Assembly (NCBI GenBank): GCA_009910795.1
Contig: VMEE01000052.1
Location: forward strand, 310,001-374,000
Reading direction: 5' to 3'
Source: Dehalobacter sp. CP
GTDB taxonomy: Bacteria; Bacillota_B; Desulfitobacteriia; Desulfitobacteriales; Syntrophobotulaceae
Length of the DNA: 64,000 bases
In this document: positions 1-9,018 of the stretch, piece by piece
How positions within the stretch are numbered: position 1 is the stretch's first letter
How the letters are laid out: each line of letters begins with the position of its first letter
The notes under the pieces: generated by a model
The model's input: only the letters and a program-made list of their open reading frames with translations
The model's database searches: none
Told to the model about the DNA's origin: nothing
Translations under genes and position numbers: made by a program

Positions 1-926
1 GTCAGGTTGAACATCTTGATCAGAATGGGATTGTTGTTGCAGAGCTTTCGAGCTTTCAGCTGGAACTGATTAATAAGACCAGGGTGAACATTGCGATCTT
101 TTTAAACCTGACACCTGATCATTTAGACCGGCACGGTTCACTGGAGAAATATGCTGCAGCCAAAGCCAGGATCCTTGAAAACCAGACGGAACAAGATTTA
201 GCCATCCTAAACTGGGATGATCCGATTGTTAAAGAATTAGCCGCTAAAGCCAAGGCTCGGGTGGTATTCTTCAGCTTGAAGGAAAATTTGTCAGACGGAA
301 TCTGCTTAAACGGAGAGGATATTGTCCTAAAAAAAGATCATAGCGTTGCCGCGACGATCATCGGACGCAGGGAACTGCTGCTGAGGGGTGGCCATAATCT
401 TGAGAACGTGATGGCTGCAGTGGCAGCTGCGCTTGAGTTCGGACTCGATATCTCTAAAATTGCTGACGTACTGCGTCATTTCCAGCCGGTGAAACACCGC
501 CAGGAAATCGTCGGCAGATTTGATGATATTCTGTATATTAATGACTCCAAGGGAACCAATCCTGACTCATCGATCAAAGCCCTTCAGTCCTATGAGGAAC
601 CGATCGTGCTGATTGCCGGAGGTAAAAACAAAGGCCTTGATATGACGGAATTCTTGCAGGAAGCACGTATAAGGGTAAAAAGTCTGATTTTAGTGGGGAT
701 GGCGGCTCCGGAGCTTGAGGAGATTGCTGTCCGTTTAGGGTTCCCGAACATTATCCGGACGCTTGATTTTAAGGATGCTGTCAATATTGCTATTACCGAG
801 GCAGTGCCGGGTGACGTCGTCTTACTGTCGCCAGCCTGTACAAGTTGGGATATGTTTAAAAGTTATGAAGAAAGAGGGGAATTGTTTAAGGATTTGGTGC
901 GTAAGCATTATAGCGAACCCGAATGA
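1..926 (+). CDS. murD: UDP-N-acetylmuramoylalanine--D-glutamate ligase MurD (5'-truncated)
   Basis: MurD adds D-glutamate to UDP-MurNAc-L-Ala in the cytoplasmic stage of peptidoglycan synthesis. The frame is open from base 3, so the gene begins before the window. Visible are the end of the central ATPase domain (VVAELSSFQLE and LNLTPDHLDRHGS, typical of Mur ligases) and the C-terminal domain with NDSKGTNPDSS and the family ending SPACTSWDMFKSYEERG. About 308 residues are present of a usual 450. It is followed after 19 bases by ftsW, the normal order of the dcw cluster. Identity is confident; the N-terminal domain is outside the window. Confidence 0.96.
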   Translation, partial: QVEHLDQNGIVVAELSSFQLELINKTRVNIAIFLNLTPDHLDRHGSLEKYAAAKARILENQTEQDLAILNWDDPIVKELAAKAKARVVFFSLKENLSDGICLNGEDIVLKKDHSVAATIIGRRELLLRGGHNLENVMAAVAAALEFGLDISKIADVLRHFQPVKHRQEIVGRFDDILYINDSKGTNPDSSIKALQSYEEPIVLIAGGKNKGLDMTEFLQEARIRVKSLILVGMAAPELEEIAVRLGFPNIIRTLDFKDAVNIAITEAVPGDVVLLSPACTSWDMFKSYEERGELFKDLVRKHYSEPE

Positions 927-945
927 TTTTGGAGGGGGGAGCTAT

Positions 946-2061
946 GTGATCCGAAAATTCCTAAAGGTCGACCCGGTTCTGCTAGGCGTGATTCTTATCC
1001 TGCTGCTGATCGGGATCATCATGACCTATAGTTCCAGTGCTGTGAAAGGCTACCTGTACTATGAGGATCCTTATCATTATTTCAAAGCGGATCTGCTGTG
1101 GGTGGCTCTGGGGCTTGCAGCCATGGGTGTCGCCGTCATGATCGATATCGCGTTTCTGCATAAGTGGGCGAAACCTATTTTATACGCAGCTTTGGTTCTG
1201 CTGATCCTGGTTAAGATCCCGGGAATCGGCAGGACAGTGAATGGTGCAACCCGCTGGATTGGACTTGGTCCGATGTCCATCCAGCCTTCCGAAGTGGCGA
1301 AACTGGCCATGGTGCTGACCATGGCGAGGTTCCTTACTGTAAACCCTTATCAGATCAAGTCATTTCGTAAGGGCATTATCCCCTCCCTGGCTTTGCTGGG
1401 TGTGGTCTGTGCCCTGATTATGCTGCAGCCTGATCTCGGCACAACGCTGGTAATTGCCGCTACTGTTTTCTTTATGCTTCTGGCCGCAGGGGCCAGAATG
1501 TGGCACATGGCAGGCCTTGGTCTGGCCGGGCTAGCGATGGTGGTTGCCGCGATTGCAGCTGCTCCGTACAGAATGCGCAGGATCTTTGCTTTCCTTGATC
1601 CGTGGGCTGATCCTTCAGGCAAGGGCTATCAGACTATTCAGTCGCTCCTGGCTCTCGGGCCTGGCGGATTATTCGGACTGGGACTCGGTCAAAGCAGACA
1701 AAAATTTCTTTATCTGCCTGAGAACCATACAGATTTTATTTTTGCCATGGTTGGAGAAGAGCTTGGTTTTGTCGGTGCCTCACTTGTTGTTCTGCTCTTT
1801 TTCCTTTTCATCTGGCGCGGTTTCCGGACAGCCATGCTCGCGCCGGAACCATTTCTTGGTTTGATGGCTGTGGGTTTGACATCCCTGATCGGGATTCAGG
1901 CAATGATCAATATGGGTGTGGTATCAGGCGTTTTGCCGGTAACGGGAATCACCCTGCCATTTCTAAGCTATGGGGGTACATCACTTTTATTTACAATGAT
2001 CGGAGCCGGGCTGCTCTTGAATATTTCTGCGGCTGCGGGCAGATCTGAGGAGGTCTTTTAA
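946..2061 (+). CDS. ftsW: SEDS peptidoglycan glycosyltransferase FtsW
   Basis: Integral membrane protein of the SEDS family (FtsW/RodA/SpoVE) that polymerises lipid II at the septum with a class B PBP. The frame is open further upstream, but GTG at 946 follows a GGAGGGGGGAG ribosome site and gives a 371-residue protein with no long overlap of murD. About ten hydrophobic segments are seen. Family motifs include TRWIGLGPMSIQPSEVAK, LLMLQPDLGT-like text (CALIMLQPDLGTT), GFVGASLV and the C-terminal LPFLSYGGTSLL. The dcw position between murD and murG favours FtsW or its sporulation paralogue SpoVE; these cannot be told apart from sequence alone. Confidence 0.94.
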   Translation: MIRKFLKVDPVLLGVILILLLIGIIMTYSSSAVKGYLYYEDPYHYFKADLLWVALGLAAMGVAVMIDIAFLHKWAKPILYAALVLLILVKIPGIGRTVNGATRWIGLGPMSIQPSEVAKLAMVLTMARFLTVNPYQIKSFRKGIIPSLALLGVVCALIMLQPDLGTTLVIAATVFFMLLAAGARMWHMAGLGLAGLAMVVAAIAAAPYRMRRIFAFLDPWADPSGKGYQTIQSLLALGPGGLFGLGLGQSRQKFLYLPENHTDFIFAMVGEELGFVGASLVVLLFFLFIWRGFRTAMLAPEPFLGLMAVGLTSLIGIQAMINMGVVSGVLPVTGITLPFLSYGGTSLLFTMIGAGLLLNISAAAGRSEEVF

Positions 2062-3171
2062 TTGCGGGTTATTGTAACCGGAGGCGGTACAGGCGGGCAT
2101 ATCTATCCTGCAATGGCAATCGCCAAAGCGCTGCAGGAGCAGCTGAATGATATTCGCGTCCTATACGTTGGAACAAGAAGCGGCATGGAAGCGAAGCTGA
2201 TTCCGGAAAACGGTCTCGAATTCCGGGGAATATCCGGTCAAGGAATGCCGCGGCAGTTAAGCGCCGAAATACTGAAAGCAGCCGGCACGAACGTTCGGGC
2301 CTTATGGGAAACGAAAAGGATCTTGAAGGAGTTTGATCCCGATCTGGTAGTAGGGACCGGTGGCTATGTATCCGGTCCGGTCGTCCTGACAGCATCCTTT
2401 TTTGGTATCCCGACCGTTTTACACGAACAGAACGCTTTTCCGGGCAAGACCAATAAAATATTGGCCAGAATGGTTAAACGTATTTTACTGACTTTTCCGG
2501 AAAGTGAAAAATATTTTGGGGTTAAAGACAAGCTTCAGGTTGTCGGCCTGCCGGTCAGGGAAGAAATCGGCAAGATTGACCGCAAAGCCGGAGCTAAGGC
2601 CTTTGGTCTTGATCCCGGCAAGAGAACAATCCTGGTAACCGGCGGCAGCAGAGGTGCACTGAGCATCAACCAGGCACTGACCGGACTCCTGCCAAAACTG
2701 ACCGAATACCCGGATGTCCAGCTGATATGGGCAACCGGGACAGCGACGCATGATACGATTTTACATGAGCTTGAAACGCGTAACATTAACTGGCAAAGAG
2801 AACAATGGAGAATCTTAGCCTACATTGAGCATATGCCTGAAGCTCTGGCCTGCTCCGATTTGTGCATCTGCCGGGCTGGGGCATCCACGCTGGCAGAAAT
2901 CTCGGCTGCAGGGAAGGCCGGTATCCTGATCCCGTACCCGTATGCGGCTGAAAATCACCAGGAATATAATGCCAGGGCTTTTGAAAATAAGGGAGCAGCC
3001 TGTGTTATTTTAGATAAGGAACTGAATGCGGAGATTTTGTGGGACAATATTCAAAAAGTGCTGTTGAATTCGTTTAAACTGGAAGAAATGGCCGCGCGGG
3101 CCAGGGAGGTATTTGCGCCTGGAGCTTTGAACCGCATTATCAATCTCTGCCTGCAGACTGCCTGGAGATAA
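2062..3171 (+). CDS. murG: UDP-GlcNAc transferase MurG (lipid II synthase)
   Basis: MurG transfers GlcNAc from UDP-GlcNAc to lipid I, making lipid II on the cytoplasmic membrane face. The start is TTG at 2062, directly abutting the ftsW stop, with GAGGAGGTC just upstream inside ftsW, so the two are translationally coupled. The N-terminal glycine loop GGTGGHIYPA (residues 7-16), VGTGGYVSGPV, and the C-terminal donor-binding region CRAGASTLAEISAAGKAGILIPYPY followed by AAENHQEYNA are all present. At 369 residues it has family length. Confident. Confidence 0.97.
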   Translation: MRVIVTGGGTGGHIYPAMAIAKALQEQLNDIRVLYVGTRSGMEAKLIPENGLEFRGISGQGMPRQLSAEILKAAGTNVRALWETKRILKEFDPDLVVGTGGYVSGPVVLTASFFGIPTVLHEQNAFPGKTNKILARMVKRILLTFPESEKYFGVKDKLQVVGLPVREEIGKIDRKAGAKAFGLDPGKRTILVTGGSRGALSINQALTGLLPKLTEYPDVQLIWATGTATHDTILHELETRNINWQREQWRILAYIEHMPEALACSDLCICRAGASTLAEISAAGKAGILIPYPYAAENHQEYNARAFENKGAACVILDKELNAEILWDNIQKVLLNSFKLEEMAARAREVFAPGALNRIINLCLQTAWR

Positions 3172-3236
3172 ACTTCTTTAACACTGCAAGCCGGATCAGC
3201 ATAAGATATGCTGTAAGGAAAAGGGAAAGGAATATC

Positions 3237-4112
3237 ATGTACTTACCGAACATAAAGGGTAGGATTGAAAAAGATTATCCTTTAAAAAAGCTGAATACCT
3301 GGAGAATCGGCGGTATGACCGAACTTGCTGTCTGGCCCCGGGACATTGAGGAACTGGTCTCTGTGATTGATGGGTGCAGGAAGAATAACATACCGTTTCT
3401 GCTTCTGGGCCGGGGTTCAAATGTATTGCTGCCGGATCACGGATTCAAGGGTGTGGTGATTGTTGTTACAGCCATGGACAGCATTCGCTGGCATGGTGAA
3501 GAAGTCACGGCCGAAGCAGGTTATTCTCTGATGCGTCTGGCCCGGGAGGCAGGAGAGAGCGGCCTTAGCGGGCTTGAGTTTGCCTGCGGGATACCAGGGA
3601 CACTCGGCGCAGCAGTAGCCATTAATGCAGGTGCTTATGGCGGAAAAATTGGTGATTTGGTTAAGAAAGTTAGTGTATTGACGGCCGAGGGAAAAATTGA
3701 AATGATACCGAAGGGCCAGATTGCTTTTGGGTATCGCAGCAGTTCCCTTTTAGAAAAGGAATGCATTGTCCTGGAATGTACGCTGTCCCTCCATCCAGGG
3801 GATCAGGCCATGATCCAGGCTCAAATGCAGGGTCTTATGGCCAAAAGGAAAGAACATCAGCCGCTGGAGTATCCCAATGCAGGAAGTGTATTCCGCAATC
3901 CTGCCGGAGACTCCGCGGGAAGGCTGATCGAGCAGGCAGGGTGGAAAGGACGCCGCCTTGGGGATGCTCAGGTATCTGAGAAACATACCAATTTTATTGT
4001 GAACAGAGGGAACGCCTCATCCACTGACATTTTAACGCTTATTCAGGTAATTCAAACAGATGTGTCCGAAAAATTTGATATTCAGCTCGAAACAGAAATA
4101 CGCGTCATTTAA
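3237..4112 (+). CDS. murB: UDP-N-acetylenolpyruvoylglucosamine reductase MurB
   Basis: FAD-dependent enzyme that reduces the enolpyruvyl product of MurA to UDP-MurNAc using NADPH. The 291-residue protein starts at ATG 3237 behind AAGGGAAAGGA. It carries the FAD-binding text LLGRGSNVLL, the segment GLEFACGIPGTLGAAVAINAG, the GYRSS motif, and SVFRNP, whose serine is the usual proton donor. It abuts the murA reading frame, so murB-murA are likely translated together; this order (murG-murB-murA) is common in Firmicutes. Confident. Confidence 0.96.
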   Translation: MYLPNIKGRIEKDYPLKKLNTWRIGGMTELAVWPRDIEELVSVIDGCRKNNIPFLLLGRGSNVLLPDHGFKGVVIVVTAMDSIRWHGEEVTAEAGYSLMRLAREAGESGLSGLEFACGIPGTLGAAVAINAGAYGGKIGDLVKKVSVLTAEGKIEMIPKGQIAFGYRSSSLLEKECIVLECTLSLHPGDQAMIQAQMQGLMAKRKEHQPLEYPNAGSVFRNPAGDSAGRLIEQAGWKGRRLGDAQVSEKHTNFIVNRGNASSTDILTLIQVIQTDVSEKFDIQLETEIRVI

Positions 4113-4133
4113 TTGGCTAAAGGGGGAGGAGAC

Positions 4134-5396
4134 ATGACGATGGATCGTTATGTCATTACGGGAAAACAAAGACTTGAGGGAAGTATTCGGACCAGCGGAG
4201 CAAAAAACGCATCACTGCCGCTCATGGCAGCCGCCATTCTGGCCGATGGAAAAACAGGATTGCAGGGAATTCCTCATCTCACAGATATCCTTTGTATGGG
4301 CGAAGTTCTGAAAAGCCTTGGCTGTAAAACACAATTCAGCTCAAATGAACTGACCATTGATTCCTCTTCACTGAATGACTGCATTGTCGATGAAGCGTTA
4401 ATGCGGAAAATGCGGGCATCCAACTTGATTTTAGGCCCGATGCTCGCACGAAACGGAAGGGTAAAAATATCCAGACCGGGCGGCTGTGCGATTGGGACAC
4501 GTCCGATGGATCAACATATTAAAGGACTGCAGGAGCTTGGCGTACGTGTTGAAGAGAGACATGGATACATAGAGGCCACAGCGGGGAAACTCAGAGGCGG
4601 AGATGTCTATCTGGATATCCCGAGTGTCGGGGCTACGGAAAATATCATGATGGCTGCGGTTCTGACCGAAGGCACAACCATCATCCGCAATGCGGCCAGA
4701 GAACCGGAAATTGTTGACCTGCAGAATCTACTGAATAAAATGGGAGCCAGGATCAGAGGGGCCGGGACTCACGTCCTGCGCATCGACGGCGTCGCGAAAC
4801 TTAAGAGTACGGAACATACCGTTATCCCTGATAGGATAGAAGCCGGCACGCATATGGCCGCTGCTGTCATGACAGGCGGGGATATCCTGGTGGAAAACGT
4901 GATTCCCGAACATATCAGCCCCATTATTGCCAAACTGCGCCAGGGGGGAGCTGAAGTAACCCCTTATGGAGACAGCGTCAGGGTACGCCAAAAAGGACAG
5001 TTTAAAGCGCTCGAAATTAAAACGCTGGTCTATCCAGGATTCCCGACCGATATGCAGCCGCAGTTCCTGGCACTGTTAACGATTGCCGACGGAACGAGTA
5101 TTGTTTCCGAGACGATTTTCGAAAACCGCTTCCAGCATGTCGCTGAGCTGAGACGGATGGGAGCCAGGATTACTGTTGAGGGAAGAACCGCAATTATTAA
5201 CGGCCGGCCCAACCTCGAAGGTGCGTTTGTGGAAGCAACTGATTTGCGCGCTGGAGCGGCTCTCTTTTTGGCAGCTTTGGCTGCTGAAGAGGGTACGGTT
5301 CTGGAGAGAATCGATCATATTGACCGCGGTTATGAAGATCTTGAGGAAAAATACAGGGCTTTGGGAGCAAAAATACAGCGGGTTGTCAAACAATAG
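4134..5396 (+). CDS. murA: UDP-N-acetylglucosamine 1-carboxyvinyltransferase MurA
   Basis: First committed step of peptidoglycan synthesis, adding enolpyruvate from PEP to UDP-GlcNAc; the fosfomycin target. The open frame reaches back to a TTG at the murB stop, but the strong GGGGGAGGAG site lies just before ATG 4134 (a second ATG at 4140 is equally possible). Near the N-terminus SGAKNASLPLMAA is the EPSP-synthase family loop, and RPGGCAIGTRPMDQH holds the catalytic cysteine (about residue 118), so the protein is predicted fosfomycin-sensitive. The C-terminal region DLRAGAALFLAALAAEG-like text and IDRGYEDLEEKYRALGA fit MurA. About 420 residues, full length. Confidence 0.96.
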   Translation: MTMDRYVITGKQRLEGSIRTSGAKNASLPLMAAAILADGKTGLQGIPHLTDILCMGEVLKSLGCKTQFSSNELTIDSSSLNDCIVDEALMRKMRASNLILGPMLARNGRVKISRPGGCAIGTRPMDQHIKGLQELGVRVEERHGYIEATAGKLRGGDVYLDIPSVGATENIMMAAVLTEGTTIIRNAAREPEIVDLQNLLNKMGARIRGAGTHVLRIDGVAKLKSTEHTVIPDRIEAGTHMAAAVMTGGDILVENVIPEHISPIIAKLRQGGAEVTPYGDSVRVRQKGQFKALEIKTLVYPGFPTDMQPQFLALLTIADGTSIVSETIFENRFQHVAELRRMGARITVEGRTAIINGRPNLEGAFVEATDLRAGAALFLAALAAEEGTVLERIDHIDRGYEDLEEKYRALGAKIQRVVKQ

Positions 5397-5457
5397 TGTT
5401 GCACCTTGCCAGGCGGATAATGTAAAATAGATAAAACGAGAGCAGGAGAGGAAGATT

Positions 5458-6183
5458 TTGGCTCAAACCAGATCAAATACATTTTGGATCTACGCAGCGG
5501 CTTTGATCTGTCTCATTGCTGTAGGATTTTATATGTTTTCCAAATCGGATTTTTTTAACGTGAAGGAAGTCAGGACAGAAGGATTAAGCAATGTCACCGC
5601 GAATGAAGTATTACAGCTTTTGGGGACCGTAAAAGGTGAGAATATTTTTTTGACCGATACCGAAGCCCTGGCGATGAAGGTCAAGCTGCACCCTCTGATT
5701 GATCAGGTGCAGGTAAAAAAAGAACTGCCGGAAACGCTGGTGGTCAAAGTACAGGAACGTGTTCCGGTCGCAATGATCTTAACTGGTGACGGGGTTGTCG
5801 TCGTGGATCTTCAGGGCGTCATTCTGAAGTTTTATGATTCCTGGCCCGCGGAAGACAACCCAGTGCTGACCGGAATCGAAGTCCCTGAAACAATCGGGCC
5901 TGGGCAAAAGATTGACAATGTGAATCTGAACAAAGCCCTTCTTTTGCTGGGACAAGCCCCTGCGGAACTTCTGCCGCTAATTGGAGAGGTTCACAGTGCA
6001 ACGGACGGGCAAATAAGCCTTTATATGACCTCCGGCATTGAAGTGAAAATAGGATTTGACGCCGAGTTTACAGAAAAGCTGAAGCTGCTTCAGGAATTGT
6101 TAAACAGTGAAGAATACAAAACAGTTGAAAAAGCAATTAAATATATTGATTTAACTGCAGGGAAACCTGTTTTAGGAAGATAG
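5458..6183 (+). CDS. ftsQ: Cell division protein FtsQ/DivIB
   Basis: Bitopic divisome protein linking FtsL/DivIC and septal synthases. It starts at TTG 5458 behind AGCAGGAGAGGAAG. A short cytoplasmic tail is followed by one membrane helix (about residues 9-27), then a POTRA domain (FFNVKEVRTEGLSNVTANEVLQ and following) and the FtsQ-type beta domain (LPETLVVKVQERVPVAMI). Length is 241 residues. It lies between murA and the small basic protein gene, where Bacillus has divIB. Sequence is weakly conserved in this family, but domain order and context agree. Confidence 0.9.
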   Translation: MAQTRSNTFWIYAAALICLIAVGFYMFSKSDFFNVKEVRTEGLSNVTANEVLQLLGTVKGENIFLTDTEALAMKVKLHPLIDQVQVKKELPETLVVKVQERVPVAMILTGDGVVVVDLQGVILKFYDSWPAEDNPVLTGIEVPETIGPGQKIDNVNLNKALLLLGQAPAELLPLIGEVHSATDGQISLYMTSGIEVKIGFDAEFTEKLKLLQELLNSEEYKTVEKAIKYIDLTAGKPVLGR

Positions 6184-6196
6184 CGAGGGATAGATC

Positions 6197-6541
6197 ATGT
6201 GGCTGCTGCCGGTTTTCGGATTAATTATTGGACTGTTCATTGGGTTTGTAAGTCCGTTTAGTATTCCGGTTGATTATACCAAATACTTTTCAGTGGCGAT
6301 TTTAGGCGCACTGGACTCAGTCATGGGCGGCATAAGATCCTATCAGGAAGATCATTTCGACAGCACGATCTTCCTCAGCGGTTTTATTGTCAATATCATT
6401 ATGGCCAGCTTGCTGGCATTTATCGGGGACAGAATAGGCGTCGACCTGTATCTTGCTGCCGTGGTGGCCTTTGGCACCAGATTATTCCAAAACATCAGTA
6501 TTATTCGCCGGCATATCATTAATAAATATTATAAAACCTGA
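6197..6541 (+). CDS. sbp: Small basic protein Sbp (DUF1290 membrane protein)
   Basis: A 114-residue membrane protein of the small basic family found between divIB and ftsA/ftsZ in Firmicutes. Three hydrophobic segments are seen (about residues 2-22, 50-72, 78-95), with the family-typical VAILGALDSVMGGIRSY and a basic C-terminus (RRHIINKYYK). Its role in division is inferred from position only; no enzyme motif is present. ATG 6197 follows the ftsQ stop by 13 bases. In Bacillus subtilis the next gene would be ftsA, which is missing here. Confidence 0.88.
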   Translation: MWLLPVFGLIIGLFIGFVSPFSIPVDYTKYFSVAILGALDSVMGGIRSYQEDHFDSTIFLSGFIVNIIMASLLAFIGDRIGVDLYLAAVVAFGTRLFQNISIIRRHIINKYYKT

Positions 6542-6693
6542 TTGGAACCAAAAAAATTTAAATATTATGACGGAAAAAGAGGAGTAATAGTTTCTCATCT
6601 CGAACTCATATAGTTGGGTTGACTATTAACCGTTTGCATCGGAAAAACATAACCAATAGATGAGAACTAGAATAAGGAGAGGCAGGGGAAAAG

Positions 6694-7758
6694 ATGCTCG
6701 AATTCATTAGTGATGAGATGCAGTTTGCACGGATCAAGGTAATAGGAGTGGGCGGCGGCGGAAACAATGCCGTAAACAGAATGATTTCCGTTGGTCTTAA
6801 AGGAGTAGAGTTCATCGGGCTGAATACAGATGCTCAGGCGCTTCAAATGTCCAGGGCAGCTGAAAAAATACAAATCGGCATTAAACTCACCAAAGGACTC
6901 GGTGCAGGAGCTAATCCGGAAATCGGTCACAGTGCGGCTGAAGAGAGCCGCGACGAGATTGCCAAAGCGCTGCTCGGTGCCGATATGGTTTTTGTTGCCG
7001 CCGGTATGGGCGGGGGAACAGGAACGGGAGCCGCTCCCGTTGTTGCCGAGATCGCCAGGGAAATTGGAGCCCTGACAGTCGGCGTTGTTACAAGGCCTTT
7101 CTCGTTCGAGGGACGCAAAAGAGCCATGCAGGCTGAAAGAGGAATCCTTGAACTGAAGGAAAAGGTTGATACGCTGATTACCATTCCAAATGACAGACTC
7201 TTGCAGGTTGTCGATAAACATACGACGGTCCAGGAAGCCTTCAGCATTGCTGATGACGTACTGCTGCAAGGTGTACAGGGGATTTCCAACCTGATCACCA
7301 TTCCGGGACTCATCAACCTCGACTTTGCCGATGTGAAGACCATCATGTCCGATACCGGTTCGGCACTGATGGGTATTGGACAGGCTTCCGGAGAAAACAG
7401 AGCGGTCGATGCCGCCCGTAAGGCGATCTCGAGCCCGCTGCTTGAAACCTCGATTGAAGGCGCGAAGGGTGTTCTGCTGAATATCACCGGCGGTCCGAGC
7501 CTGACCCTGCTTGAGGTCAACGAAGCTTCCGAAATCGTCGGCGAAGCAGCCGATCAGGAGGCCAACATTATCTTCGGTGCAGTCATCGATGAAAACCTAA
7601 AAGATGATGTCCGGGTAACGGTCATCGCCACAGGCTTTGACCAGCGATCCAGCTTTGTCAAAAAAGTAAAGAACCCGCAGGAAACAGCCAAGATGGATGA
7701 CTACAATCCATTCAAGGATCACGTGGATATTCCGAATTTCCTGAAATATAAAAGATAA
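6694..7758 (+). CDS. ftsZ: Cell division GTPase FtsZ
   Basis: Tubulin-like GTPase that forms the Z-ring. The 354-residue protein has the nucleotide-binding start [16 protein letters not shown], the tubulin signature GGGTGTG (residues 106-112), the T7 loop region ([11 protein letters not shown]) and the C-terminal conserved peptide [10 protein letters not shown], which binds membrane tethers such as SepF, FtsA and EzrA. ATG 6694 follows AAGGAGAGGCAGGGG. A 152-base gap separates it from sbp and could hold its own promoter, but no strong one is visible. No ftsA precedes it; sepF lies 9.4 kb downstream. Confidence 0.98.
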   Translation: MLEFISDEMQFARIKVIGVGGGGNNAVNRMISVGLKGVEFIGLNTDAQALQMSRAAEKIQIGIKLTKGLGAGANPEIGHSAAEESRDEIAKALLGADMVFVAAGMGGGTGTGAAPVVAEIAREIGALTVGVVTRPFSFEGRKRAMQAERGILELKEKVDTLITIPNDRLLQVVDKHTTVQEAFSIADDVLLQGVQGISNLITIPGLINLDFADVKTIMSDTGSALMGIGQASGENRAVDAARKAISSPLLETSIEGAKGVLLNITGGPSLTLLEVNEASEIVGEAADQEANIIFGAVIDENLKDDVRVTVIATGFDQRSSFVKKVKNPQETAKMDDYNPFKDHVDIPNFLKYKR

Positions 7759-7944
7759 ACACTGACTTTTAAGCATAAAAGTTGGTTCTATTCAATGCTG
7801 AAGGCGTCTCAATAAGGCGTCTTTTTTGCTATCCTTATTAACTCAGAAAACTGCCGAAAGGCTGATCAGGCTCTAAAAAGAAAACTACTCTAGAAGAATA
7901 CCGGCACAACATAGCGAATTACAGATACCCACTCACCACCGTCA

Positions 7945-7991
7945 GGCATGTCCCAAAATCGACATTGATGATGTCGATTTTGGGACATGCC
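7945..7991. repeat. 21-bp perfect inverted repeat with 5-base loop
   Basis: The left arm 7945-7965 (begins GGCATGTCCC, ends ATCGACAT) and the right arm 7971-7991 are exact reverse complements around the loop TGATG. No T tract follows, so it is not a classical terminator on either strand. The sequence was not recognised elsewhere in the window. Confidence 0.85.
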
Positions 7992-8141
7992 GTTAAGAAG
8001 ATGTTTTACACACTTGCGACCAATCCATATTAAGTCATATAAGCTAAAAATCCAGCTTCTTCGCTGTTACTGTGCTTCATAACCCCGATGCCGCAGTAAA
8101 GCTTATCAATCAAATCATTTGGATCTGGTCTGCGCGCCACA

Positions 8142-8224
8142 TTTCGCTCTCGGCAGATAGCGCCCTCCCTGCGAGTCGCTCTTTGCCATCCATGGCATCG
8201 GGACATTAGGCCATCTGTGGCCGC
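8142..8224 (+). repeat. Partial copy A of palindromic intergenic repeat family
   Basis: This stretch matches bases about 28109-28193 of copy C almost base for base (CGGCAG-TAGCGCCCTCC, GCGAGTCGCTCTTTGCCATC, CATGGCATCG, GACATTAGGCCATC, GTGGCCG). It lacks the 3' half of the family core (CCGCGCTCCGCATC ... GCTTGACGCTGG) and has no obvious flanking arms, so it is read as a truncated copy. Confidence 0.75.
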
Positions 8225-8261
8225 ATTTAATTTAAATACCTTGTCCTCGTACTAAAAACCA

Positions 8262-8894
8262 TTATATTTCCTTCAGAATTCGGGAGGAAGTATTGGGGGT
8301 TAAAATACCTTGAGCCAAGCCATTAAACATTAGTTCGTTATATAAGGTAGCCAGTTCATCTATTGGTATTTTCATACCATTTTTTATCCAATATATGATG
8401 ATACCGACATTAGCCGATAGACCATATTCTAAAATTAATTCGTAATAGTCTTTATTTATGTTATTTTCCTTATCGCGTAATAATAAGTTATCAAGGAGTA
8501 CAAGCTTTACGTAATCTTTGATTTTATTAATAAACGAAATGTCACCGGTTGGGCCGAGAAGGGCTTCAAAATACAAGTGATGCTTTTGGATATAGGCAAG
8601 TATACTACTGAAGGCATTTCTTGCTATATGAGGGTCTCTTATTATAATGATATCTTTGCTAAACTCAAGAAAAATTTCTTTCATACCATTCAGCAACTCA
8701 TTTTCAATTTGATCACGTAAATCATAAATATCCTGGAAATGAAGATAGAATGTTCCCCTATTAAACCCGACGCGATTGCAAAGCTCCTTAATACTCATTT
8801 TATCAATCATTTTATAATGATTTAACGCAATGAAAGCATCCATGAAAATGCGTTTTGTCTGAATGGACTTTTTTGGTCCAGCGATTCCCGTCAT
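8262..8894 (-). CDS. TetR-family transcriptional regulator
   Basis: A 210-residue TetR-type repressor. ATG at 8894 (minus strand) is chosen because an AGGAG site lies 8 bases upstream; a GTG at 8903 would add three residues. The N-terminal helix-turn-helix lies at about residues 33-52 (MSIKELCNRVGFNRGTFYLH), with the family-typical FxxFQDIYDL-like continuation. The C-terminal ligand domain is divergent and its effector cannot be told. It is divergent from a YhgE/Pip-like membrane protein gene, and a 21-bp perfect palindrome lies in the shared upstream region, so it probably represses that gene and perhaps itself. A/T-rich codon use differs from the flanking core genes, suggesting later acquisition. 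Confidence 0.9.
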   Translation of the reverse strand: MTGIAGPKKSIQTKRIFMDAFIALNHYKMIDKMSIKELCNRVGFNRGTFYLHFQDIYDLRDQIENELLNGMKEIFLEFSKDIIIIRDPHIARNAFSSILAYIQKHHLYFEALLGPTGDISFINKIKDYVKLVLLDNLLLRDKENNINKDYYELILEYGLSANVGIIIYWIKNGMKIPIDELATLYNELMFNGLAQGILTPNTSSRILKEI

Positions 8895-8958
8895 AAAAAC
8901 CACTCCTATGTAACAATTAGGGAGATACGCGGAAATATAAACATTTTCAAATGATCTG

Positions 8959-8986
8959 TTGATTGATCACGCTAATCTTCTATGAT
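8959..8986 (+). promoter_or_regulatory. Probable sigma-A promoter of the YhgE/Pip-like gene
   Basis: A -35 TTGATT (8959-8964) and a -10 TATGAT (8981-8986) are 16 bases apart. The expected start point, about 8993, lies just ahead of the palindromic operator. A second TATAAT (8992-8997) directly abuts the operator but lacks a partner -35. Confidence 0.6.
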
Positions 8987-8997
8987 ATTTTTATAAT

Positions 8998-9018
8998 AAA
9001 TCAACACTGTGTTGATTT
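8998..9018. promoter_or_regulatory. Palindromic operator, probably for the divergent TetR protein
   Basis: AAATCAACAC and GTGTTGATTT are exact reverse complements around a single T, a 21-bp palindrome of the size bound by TetR-family dimers. It lies in the TetR/membrane-protein intergenic region, immediately after a predicted promoter, where binding would block transcription of the rightward gene. Confidence 0.8.

Larger units (their letters stand above)
7759..8261. other. Intergenic region after ftsZ: hairpins and a repeat, no gene
   Basis: No credible coding region is seen in this 503-base gap. It opens with an A/T-rich perfect hairpin (ACTTTTA at 7765-7771 pairing with TAAAAGT at 7776-7782), then a short direct repeat (AAGGCGTCT, twice around 7805-7826) ending in a T run. 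A 21-bp perfect inverted repeat (7945-7991) and a partial copy of the window's palindromic repeat family (8142-8224) follow. No clear ftsZ terminator with a GC stem and U tract was found. Confidence 0.6.

Noticed and set aside
6667..7520. Two open frames of about 200 residues antisense to ftsZ
   Set aside because: They overlap each other and a perfectly conserved FtsZ frame, so they are shadow frames.
7802..7830. Possible ftsZ terminator (AAGGCGTCT twice then T run)
   Set aside because: The two units are direct, not inverted, copies and cannot form the needed stem.
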